DNA of 8,232 nt, taken from Bacteroidia bacterium (GTDB lineage: Bacteria > Bacteroidota > Bacteroidia > Cytophagales > Cyclobacteriaceae). Below, one piece after another: positions 1 to 7,400 of this stretch; the first letter of the stretch is position 1, and each line of letters begins with the position of its first letter. Position numbers and translations under genes: made by a program. The stretch spans positions 1 to 8,232 of the forward strand of contig JAAURZ010000085.1 of the NCBI GenBank assembly GCA_012031955.1. Reading direction: 5' to 3'. The notes under the pieces were generated by a model that was given only the letters and a program-made list of their open reading frames with translations, was not told the DNA's origin and did no database searches.

Positions 1-1100
1 GACCTATCCTCGAACCAAGCCGTGGTGCGTGCCCGTGACTGCAGTCATGCACATTGCCAGGCAGTGCGACCATCACTTGGACAGACAGTGCCACCATACA
101 GTTTGTATTTGACAGATGCCTGGCAGAGAAGACTTCTCGCGCTTCGGTTTTCGTCAGGTGATCTGGGAACCTCAAGTGCACGAGCTTTCTGTGCTGTGCT
201 CCGATGCGCCCATCGCCCACGAGCAGGCAACAGCAGATAGGTTCAAAAGGAGGGAAACTCCCGCTGTTGACTTGACGAAGCCAGCAACGACAGAAGGCTG
301 GAGCGCTTCTTTCGTGACTACCATGTGCAAGGGTCCGTGAGGATTCTTGAAGTGCAACAGGTGGAGCAACTACCAGATGAACTAGTGATGGTTATGCCAG
401 TGCTACAACTTTGACCCAGGCAATGCAAGCCCACATGGAGGCCGGGCAGCAGACGTGCACGCATGGCCGCTATGACCAGCAGCTCGCACGGCAACACCCA
501 TGATGCGCATCAGGCTACTACACCTGTAAGATCGGAACGAGTTCAGCATCACTTGCCAAAACCCTGGGTGTGACCGACAGCCGCAAACCGCCGAGCTGTT
601 CAACCGGTCTGTACTTGAGCCAGAAGCATCACTGGTTCTATGATGCCCAATTTCACGGGCAGCTGGTGTTGTGTCGTTGTGCAAGGGCTGTCATAATGGC
701 GCTGTTTGGGAGGGTATGGTTGCACCGGGATGAGATGGACATGGCATCATTGCATCTGTCTGATGAACTAAGCGTGTCCAGCGACAGGTTATCTCATGAC
801 AGTTGCGCGACGGGTCATGACGTGACTCCGCCCATATTTTGGCCGGGCGTTGGCGAGTCATTGGAGGGCGCTCACATGGAGTTGGAAGGGCCCAGTGGCA
901 TGTGTCTGTCCTCCTTGCGTGTTGCAGTGTGCGATGAAATTGTTGGTTGAAGCGGCTGAGTGCATAGTGACAATCACCGGATGCCAACATGGTCGATATG
1001 TGCAGTTGTGGGCCCATTCAACATCAAGGTTGATAGGCGCAGCCATCGCATCGCCAACTGTGCACAGGAGGGTTGGGCAGTATGGTGTGTGGTGGAAGCA
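1..1100. other. Long stretch without a supportable gene
   Basis: All six frames are interrupted often, and the short open stretches show no recognisable domain, no consistent codon bias and no sensible start context. I found no tRNA-like cloverleaf, no CRISPR-like repeat and no clear insertion-sequence end. A 7-bp inverted repeat (TCATGAC at 794-800 and GTCATGA at 814-820, 13-nt loop) is the only secondary-structure element I noticed. The stretch could be decayed or non-coding DNA, or a patchwork of short unrelated pieces like those immediately to its right. Its origin relative to the Bacteroidota part of the window is unknown. Confidence 0.6.
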
Positions 1101-1101
1101 T

Positions 1102-1152
1102 CTTCATGCGGCGGAGAATGTAGGGCTGTACGAGCCGGCGCAGCGGGGCGAA
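1102..1152 (-). pseudogene. SNF2-family helicase motif fragment
   Basis: Read on the minus strand, this 51-base stretch encodes FAPLRRLVQPYILRRMK. From memory it matches the conserved segment of bacterial SNF2/HepA-type ATPases that follows the first RecA-like lobe, where the pattern is P-L-R-x-L-V-x-P-Y-I-L-R-R-x-K followed by T-D-K. The match stops abruptly on both sides: downstream the reading continues as MLPPHT instead of the expected TDK and DLPDK segments, and upstream it has no SNF2 character. It therefore looks like a tiny orphan piece rather than a gene. The motif is long enough that chance seems unlikely, but a fragment this short cannot be assigned securely. Confidence 0.4.
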
Positions 1153-1156
1153 TCCG

Positions 1157-1393
1157 ATCTCGCCTATTTCTTTAACGCCCCCGGTTACGGTGCGGCCAGC
1201 TTTGTTGCGGGCGATCCGGGCGTACATCGTCACCGAAGACGGCACCCGCTGGTTCGCTGGAGCCAGCCTGCCGACTGGACACACCATACTCGAGATTACC
1301 GGCAATAGCGTCACGGTCGAACGTGACGGTCAGCGCGACACCTTGGTGTTGGGCCCATCAGAAACCACAGCAGCGAAGGAACCAGTCTTATGA
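1157..1393 (+). CDS. C-terminal end of an SctD/YscD-like type III secretion inner-ring protein (partial)
   Basis: The frame is open from 1124 (after TAG at 1121-1123) to TGA at 1391-1393, but only the part from about 1157 looks like protein. It reads RAYIVTEDGTRWFAG, then ASLPTGHTILEITGNSVTVE and RDGQRDTLVLGP. The pattern V-x-x-DG-x-R-W/Y-x-x-GA-x-LP-x-G, followed by a short beta-rich repeat ending in RDG and a hydrophobic LVL, resembles the C-terminal periplasmic end of SctD (YscD/HrpQ), a ring protein of the type III secretion basal body. A GspC/PilP-like secretion protein is the main alternative, as these share the LP-x-G and hydrophobic pattern. The stop overlaps the next start (ATGA), as expected inside an operon. 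The bulk of the gene, including the FHA domain and membrane segment of SctD, is missing; the sequence to the left is unrelated. Confidence 0.45.
   Translation: MSPISLTPPVTVRPALLRAIRAYIVTEDGTRWFAGASLPTGHTILEITGNSVTVERDGQRDTLVLGPSETTAAKEPVL
1376..1380 (+). promoter_or_regulatory. Shine-Dalgarno site of the 1390 gene
   Basis: AAGGA lies 9 nt before the ATG at 1390 and supports that start. The Bacteroidota genes in this window (pyrG, yidC, the surface protein) have no such sequence, so its presence here is a further sign that this piece comes from a different kind of genome. Confidence 0.5.
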
Positions 1394-1572
1394 ACACGAT
1401 CAACACGCGCGTACTTGGCGACGTGGCTTCAAGCACATCCTTTTTCCCCGGTGGTGGTCGTTCGGGATCACGCAGCTGGTTCGAAGCCTTTGCCGGTGCG
1501 TGGGGCTCGGCGCTCGACAATCAGGCATCCCGGATCGAACAGCAGTCGCAGGTCATTTCTGGCGATGATGGC
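1390..1572 (+). CDS. N-terminal part of a small, probably type III secretion-associated protein (truncated)
   Basis: The ATG overlaps the stop of the SctD-like gene and has a good ribosome binding site. The first ~61 codons read as a credible protein: a polar, Gly/Ser-rich start, then an amphipathic helical part SWFEAFAGAWGSALDNQASR followed by IEQQSQVISGDDG. After about 1572 the same frame runs through the antisense of yidC and loses any protein character, although it stays open to 2214; that extension is an artefact of the junction. Position directly after sctD suggests a small component of the secretion apparatus, such as a needle, rod or co-chaperone subunit, but I cannot name the family with confidence. 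What is seen is the start, the overlap and the helical character; the secretion role is inferred from context. Confidence 0.4.
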
Positions 1573-2360
1573 TGCCAGGAAAAATTTCTGCTTGATAGAA
1601 ATCCACTGCGTAGGTGTCGACAACACTTCGCGTTCCGTGTCGTTAGACCTCGCCGACAGTTCGTCGAAGCCGTCATCTTCCGTGTAATAGTTGATTGTAC
1701 TTTGAACGCGTGTTTCCTTGATGCTCTTTTCGGTGTTCACCATGAAGTGCTGCCACTGCAACGTAAGCTGATCGCCGGCCAGGGCCTGGTCGAGTCCAGT
1801 GCCCTTGAGCTTGTAGCCGATTTCGTAGCCGCTCATTGGCACGGCGTAGCGTTGCACAAATGTTTTGCCGTCGCCAAGGTTCGCGGTAAAAGTGAGTACC
1901 GTTGTATCCGATTGCGTTGTTTTCTGCACGCTGTAAAAAAGCGAGTACAGGTCAAGCGGCTGGCCGTTGAAGGTTGTGTTGAGATTGAAGTTGTTGTATT
2001 GTGGCTGTATCAGCTTGAGGGGCTTTCGGTCTTCAGGTTTCTTGGCGTAAGTCTTGAAATGTTTGAGCTCAACTTCTTTTATGACGCCGCCCTTGGTGCT
2101 GAAGCTTATCCTGATGTCGTCGGTTTCGATCGTCTCCACAGACTCTGTTCCTTTCATCGCCGAGGCTGCGTCGCCGTATTGCAGTGCAAGCACGCTGTCG
2201 GCCACTGCCGGTAAGTCGTTGGTTACCGCGGAGTCGACTGGTGCCTGTAGCGCTCGGTTAGAGCGCGGCTCGTCGGCGCAGGCGACGATGAGAACCAATA
2301 GAAATAGGCCAACAACATCACTGCGATCAACGTAAGGCCTATTGCCGAATTTCTATCCAT
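1552..2360 (-). pseudogene. yidC: Membrane protein insertase YidC, N-terminal part only, frameshifted
   Basis: YidC inserts and folds inner-membrane proteins, alone or with SecYEG. The true start is the ATG at 2358-2360: the product opens MDRNSAIGLTLIAVMLLAYF, the usual Bacteroidota YidC N-terminus with its first membrane anchor. This frame runs into TAA at 2223-2225, while the rest of the protein continues in another frame, so about one base is missing somewhere between 2225 and 2345. The second frame carries the periplasmic beta-sandwich domain (for example DDIRISFSTKGGVIKEVELK) and reaches WISIKQKFFLAAIIARND, where the family continues toward the second half of the periplasmic domain and the five-helix insertase core. 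Here it stops at about 1552, and the sequence beyond belongs to a plus-strand secretion-like gene. About 270 of the usual ~600 residues are present, and the whole catalytic membrane domain is absent from the window. It follows pyrG by 131 bp on the same strand. Confidence 0.85.
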
Positions 2361-2491
2361 TAGTTTGTAGTATTAGTTATTTGTTCCAATTCCGTCCAGC
2401 TTTATTTCTCCGCCCTTAATCTCTCAAACCATTAGTCGTAGAACAACCCGACTTTCTTGCATCGGGGTGTAAATAATATTCAAAAACCCTG
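2361..2491 (-). other. pyrG-yidC intergenic spacer
   Basis: This 131-base spacer is AT-richer than its surroundings. It shows neither a stem-loop with a T-tract behind pyrG nor a Bacteroidota promoter with both boxes correctly spaced before yidC. Co-transcription of yidC with pyrG is therefore plausible. No Shine-Dalgarno sequence precedes the yidC ATG. Confidence 0.4.
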
Positions 2492-4115
2492 TCAGGCATT
2501 CTCTTTCTTGTGTTCGAGCGCCGCCTCCACAAACCGCACAAACAGCGGATGTGGATTATGTACAGTGCTGCGCAACTCCGGGTGGTATTGCACGGCCACA
2601 AACCAGGGGTGGTCTTTCAATTCCACTATTTCCACCAATCCCGACTCGGGGTTTATTCCAACCGCCTTCATCCCCGCTTCTTCAATCTGGTCGAAGTATT
2701 TGTTGTTGAACTCATAGCGATGGCGATGGCGTTCGTGAATGAGCGTTTCACCATATATGGAATATGCCTTCGAACCTTTTTTGAGCTTGCACGCATACGC
2801 GCCAAGGCGCATGGTACCACCCTTGTCGGTCACTTTTTTCTGCTCTTCCATCATGTCGATAACGGGGTGCTTTGTTTTGGGATTCAGCTCCGTTGAACTG
2901 GCATCGGCAAGGCCGAGCACGTGCCTGGAAAATTCAATCACTGCGCACTGCATCCCCAGGCAGATGCCGAAGAACGGAATTTTGTTTTCTCTCACATAGC
3001 GTATGGCCTCCACTTTGCCTTCCATGCCACGTTCTCCAAAACCGGGCGCCACCAGCACACCATCGAGATTGCTGAGTACCGATTCAACGGTTTCCTTGGT
3101 GATGTCTTCAGAAGAAATCCACTTGAGATTTACCTTGCAGTCATTCTGCGCGCCGGCATGCACAAACGATTCGGCGATTGACTTGTAGGCATCGGGCAGC
3201 GACACATATTTGCCAACAAGTCCGATGTTTACATCGTCGATAGGATTCTTGAGCTTTCCGAGAAAAGCCTTCCATGGCTCCAGGTCAGGCTCTGCCTTGG
3301 CGGGTATTTTAAGCTTGGCAAGTACACGTTCATCAAGCTTCTCCTTCTTCATCAGCAAAGGCACGTCGTAGATCGTGTCTGCATCGATGGCTTCTATTAC
3401 TGAGTTGATGTGCACGTTGCAGAAGAGGGCCAGCTTCTTGCGTATCTCAATGGGCAGCGGCATTTCGGTGCGGCAGGCAAGTATGTCTGGTTGAATACCA
3501 TATTCCAGCAACTGCTTCACGGAATGTTGTGTGGGTTTGGTCTTCAGCTCCTTGGCGGCCTTCAGATAGGGGATAAGTGTGAGGTGGATTACCAGCGCGT
3601 TGTTGGGGCCGAGGTCCCAGCGCACCTGGCGCACGGCTTCTATAAATGGCAGCGACTCGATGTCGCCGACACTTCCGCCGATTTCGGTGATGATGAAATC
3701 ATACTGGCCGCTTTCGCCGAGCTGATAGATGTTTCGCTTTATCTCGTCGGTGATGTGCGGAACCACTTGAACGGTCTTGCCGAGATATTCGCCTCTGCGC
3801 TCCTTGGTGATCACATTAAAGTAGATGCGACCTGTGGTCACGTTGTTGGCCTGGCTTGTGCGCACGTTGAGGAAGCGCTCGCTAGTGCCCCAGGTCAAGG
3901 TCCGTTTCGGCGCCGTCGTCGGTCACGTAGCACTCGCCGTGTTCGTAAGGGTTGAGTGTGCCCGGGTCTATATTAATATAAGGGTCGAATTTCTGGATGG
4001 TGACTTTGAATCCGCGTGCCTGGAGAAGCATGCCCAATGAGGCCGAAATGATACCCTTACCCAGGGACGACGTAACGCCACCCGTCACAAAAATGTATTT
4101 GGCAGTAGAAGACAT
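2492..4115 (-). CDS. pyrG: CTP synthase, full length but interrupted by a one-base insertion
   Basis: PyrG converts UTP to CTP using ATP and glutamine, the last step of de novo pyrimidine nucleotide synthesis, in the cytoplasm. The product starts [20 protein letters not shown] at the ATG at 4113-4115. The P-loop-like [10 protein letters not shown] is at residues 12-21, followed by [11 protein letters not shown] and [12 protein letters not shown]. After His77 a spurious base at 3882 creates an in-frame TAG; removing it restores H-Y-E-R-F-L and the rest of the protein. The repaired protein is 540 residues, normal for the family. The C-terminal class I glutamine amidotransferase domain is intact: nucleophile Cys at about residue 385 in [11 protein letters not shown], and the His and Glu of the triad in YHPE at about 511-513. 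It stops with TGA at 2492-2494. A tyrosine at position 78 is expected in the family, so a sequence error is more likely than a true pseudogene. It has a good promoter of its own. Confidence 0.95.
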
Positions 4116-4150
4116 AGCTAAAAAAGGAGGCAGCCTGGTTTTTCAGGTGG

Positions 4151-4180
4151 CAAAGGTAGATTTTTCAGGGGAGTAGACAA
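4151..4180 (-). promoter_or_regulatory. Bacteroidota-type promoter of pyrG
   Basis: On the minus strand TTG (4178-4180) is followed after exactly 19 nt by TACCTTTG (4151-4158). This agrees with the Bacteroidota primary sigma consensus of a -33 TTG and a -7 TAnnTTTG box. Transcription would start roughly at 4145, leaving a leader of about 30 nt before the pyrG ATG. That is too short for a riboswitch or attenuator. Confidence 0.65.
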
Positions 4181-4407
4181 TGGCCCGCCAAAAAAAGGTG
4201 AGGTGAATAGTAGGTCGGAAATTCTCGGTGAACGGATGCTTTCACAGACGAGCAAGCACGTCGCCATTTCGGATGACAATCCCTTGAGTGTAAATTGCTG
4301 AGGATGGCGGTGTGTGGGCACCCCATGATCAGGGAGTAGGGGTTACATGGCCAAGTAACCATGAATTAACAATGTCTTATAGCAGGGTTGGACGCGGTCG
4401 AGTGTCT
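4181..4407. other. Divergent intergenic region between pyrG and the surface-protein gene
   Basis: The full gap between the two divergent start codons is 4116-4474. Short open stretches on the minus strand here start without context and resemble nothing known, so I read the region as non-coding. It contains the pyrG promoter at its left end, a small inverted repeat at 4341-4363 and a weak promoter candidate for the rightward gene near 4388-4414. No terminator, tRNA or small RNA structure is evident. Confidence 0.5.
4341..4363. repeat. Small nested inverted repeat
   Basis: GGTTAC (4341-4346) and GTAACC (4355-4360) form a 6-bp inverted repeat around an 8-nt loop. A second overlapping pair, CATGG (4346-4350) and CCATG (4359-4363), is offset by a few bases. 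It has no T-tract and lies between two divergent promoters, so an operator or a chance structure is likelier than a terminator. Confidence 0.3.
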
Positions 4408-4414
4408 TAGTTTG
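4388..4414 (+). promoter_or_regulatory. Weak promoter candidate for the surface-protein gene
   Basis: TTG at 4388-4390 is followed after 17 nt by TAGTTTG (4408-4414), which lacks one base of the TAnnTTTG box and has slightly short spacing. Another partial -7 box, TAATTTTT (4449-4456), has no matching upstream TTG. The candidate is placed sensibly 60 nt before the ATG at 4475 but is weak. Confidence 0.25.
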
Positions 4415-4474
4415 GCTGGTCGAGTTTAGTTTTTTACTTTCAGGATTTTAATTTTTCTAAACCAGAGCCCTCGA

Positions 4475-7400
4475 ATGCCTCAGTCTTTACGCAGCAAGTT
4501 TTTTTGGGTTGTAGTAATCGCGATTTTTTGCAGCTTCGCAGAAGCAATCGGGCAGGGGTGTAATGGTACAACCGGCGCAGGTATAACAGGTGGTGCCATT
4601 AGTGTATCTACGGGTTTCCTTTGTGCCAACGTAGACGCAATGATGGGACCAGGCTCGGGCGCTACGATCAACATCAATGCCGGTCAGGTGGTGGATGGCG
4701 ATGTGGTGTCGTTTATTGTGGACTGGGACGATGGCACGGCGCCGGAGCCGGTGGTACCCGTTAAGACCGGTGCAAACACATGGGAGGCACTTGGCGTCCT
4801 CCACTATTTTCCAGTTAACGGCCCAAACGTTCAGTGCCGGTATATACCAAGTGTAACGCTCCTCGTCAATGGCATTATTTGTACAATCAACTTTGGTACG
4901 CCGCCCATTTTTAACCGCTGGAATGTTGACAATGAAAACAGCGGGAGGTTAGAGCTTACCGAGACGATTACTAACGTCAACGAATACCTTGTTTGCAGGG
5001 GCACCGAAACCACTGTCACGTTTACAGACCGCAGTACCCTCAACTGCGTGCCCCCCGAACTGCCGCCAGTAAACATCGGGCAGCGGTGGAGAAGATTTAC
5101 ATACGGAACCGCCAACACCATCACCTCTGCTACAGGTGTGGAAGTGAATGGCGTGATCGAAGCTTATCCTTTTCAGGGCGCTGTAATAACAGCAAACCCT
5201 TCGCAAAATCCGCTGCCGCCAACCGTAACGCTGCCTATCACAGTGCCGGCCGACGCGCAGGTGGGAGAAATATTTGAAATCACCATGGAGTACTGGAACA
5301 CCTGTAATCCGTTTCCGGGAAGTGCTCCTGTCACCCTGACGGCACGCATACGCGTAGTGGACCAGCCGTTGCCGCCGACACCTGTCTCAAGAGTGTATTG
5401 TACCAGCAACGCCCTTCAACCTTTTGAAATTACTGTGGCCGGCAACCCGATTGTGAACTGGTACGAAGACAATGCCGGCGTACCAGGTAACCTGATCACG
5501 CAAGGAGCGAGTAAAACGCTTCCTACCTCTGCGTATCCGCCGTCAGGTATCAACAACACTACGGCCGGAGTCTACACCGTATGGGCCAGCTACTATGGCG
5601 TAAACAACGTTGACGGCGTGAGTTGCGAAAGCCCGCGCGTGCCGGTGACTATCACAATCAGGGAGTTTATGCCCAGGCCTCCGATTCCGACCGGCGCGAG
5701 TCAGTTTTGCAACGGCTCAACATTCATGTTATCGCTACCGCCGCCCGCAACAGAAACCATAGGTGGTACCACGGAATATATTTGGATTGCAGATGCTGGC
5801 GTCACGATTAGTTCGACAACCGCCACAACCGCCACATTCAATATCAACATTACCAATTTCGGCGGTGCCGATTTTGTAGACCGTACGCTGGGTGTGAGAC
5901 GCAGATACACAACAATTCCAAACTGCGGCTCGGCTACACGCGACATACCCATCCGGATATATGCGCCAACCGTCGGCGGCACGCTCTCCGCCGTGCCCGA
6001 CATTTGCCAAGGCTCGGACGCAGGAACGATAACACTCTCCGGCCACCGTGGCCAGGTGCAACGCTGGGAAGTATCATTCAACGGTGGAGCGTTTGTTCCC
6101 GATGGTTCGCTCGGAACCGGCATCTCCATAAACCCCGGGATGCTCGGCATCGGCACGTGGGCGTACAGAGCGGTAGTTGCCAACGCACATGTCCCGAAGA
6201 AGTAAGCACCGTGGAAGATCTTGAAGTATTCGCCAACCCGGGCACGCCAGCCTCAGTCGGACCAGACCAGGCCTTTTGCCAGGTGGCACTCGACTCTAAT
6301 CCGTTGGGCGGAAGCGATCCATCTCCGGGCACGGGCTCGTGGTCGCTTGTCAGCGGACCTGGCACCATCTCATTCGGCACAAATGCCAACGACCCCAACA
6401 CAACCATCACTGCATCGACCCAGGGCGTGTATGTAATGCGCTGGACTGTAACAAACGGGCTCTGCGTGCAATCTGCCGATATCGAAATAGACTTCGGTAC
6501 CGACCCTGGCCCACAGAACGCCGGCACTGATAATACTTTTTGCGGCCTTACGGGAAATCTTAACGCCGTAGCGCCTGCCATCGGCAACCTGACATGGACG
6601 CAAGTGCGGCCCGGGTACAACTATTTTCGCCGACACCAACGCGGCCAATTCAGCGATTGATGTAAACGTCTTTGGCACGTACACCTACGAAATGACGGTA
6701 ACAAGTGGTAACTGCACTCCACGCACCGCTCAGGTACAAATAACTTTTAACCAATTTGCCACTGCTACTGCGATCGCAGATTTCACTGCCTGCTTCGAGC
6801 CCGGACCAACGTTTCCGCCAATCGACGTCTCTGGCACCATCACAGTCACACCCAACGGAAGGTGGGAGGTCGTGTCGGGCGCAGGTACCATCCAGTCCAG
6901 CGGCGCCCCAATTGGGAACTCCATCGCCGCAGCCACAATCAATGACAGATATGTGCCTGCCGCCGCCGACTATACCAGTGGCGGCAGCGTAACCGTGCGC
7001 CTCGTCGCCCTCGATCCTGACGGTCCGCTTGGTCCTTGCACATCGCAGTCGGACGACGTGGTGATCACGATTGAAAGACGTCCATCCAATGTGAACGCCG
7101 GTGCCGACCAGCCCAATGTCTGCACCGACTCAACGGACCTCGCTGCGCTCGTGCCCATGTTCGGCACTGGCACCTGGTCGTCGAGCAATGGCGCAGTCAT
7201 CATCGACGACCCGCTCGATCCGCAATCGCGCGTCAGAAACCTGCCCATCGGCGTGCCCGTCACTTTCACATGGACAGTGGCAAGCCTTGGTGCACTGTGC
7301 GCCGACGTAACCGACAATGTGGTAGTAACGCGCCAGCCCCTGCCAACCGTGTTGAACATCAACCCGGCGACAGTCTGCGAAGATGTGCTTGGCGGCCCGG

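Noticed and set aside
271..414. Open stretch reading RRLERFFRDYHVQGSVRILE and onward to a TGA
   Set aside because: It looks protein-like but has stops on both sides within about 48 codons, no start codon with context and no family I recognise. It may be another small mosaic piece.
794..820. TCATGAC/GTCATGA inverted repeat as a possible mobile-element end
   Set aside because: No transposase, no matching copy elsewhere in the window and no target duplication seen; 7 bp is easily reached by chance.
570..950. 126-codon open frame on the plus strand
   Set aside because: Composition rich in Cys, His, Met and Trp, no domain, GTG start without ribosome binding site; typical of chance open frames.
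850..1308. 152-codon open frame on the plus strand
   Set aside because: It runs through both the minus-strand SNF2-like motif and the SctD-like frame in a third frame. Its right half is a shadow, and its left half has no recognisable domain.
1468..1551. Minus-strand extension of the YidC frame beyond AAIIARND
   Set aside because: The residues (RLLFDPGCLIVE and on) do not match YidC and are antisense to the secretion-like gene; they are read-through past the junction.
1573..2214. Plus-strand frame continuing from the 1390 gene to 2214
   Set aside because: It is antisense to yidC and has no protein family character; only the first ~61 codons of this open frame are credible.
3410..3955. 181-codon plus-strand open frame inside pyrG
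   Set aside because: Antisense shadow of a clearly conserved gene.
4121..4131. A-tract followed by GGAGG just left of the pyrG start
   Set aside because: The Shine-Dalgarno-like sequence is on the plus strand, opposite to pyrG, and no plus-strand gene starts there.
4118..4362. Two short minus-strand open frames upstream of pyrG
   Set aside because: They overlap each other in different frames, lie across the pyrG promoter and resemble no known protein.
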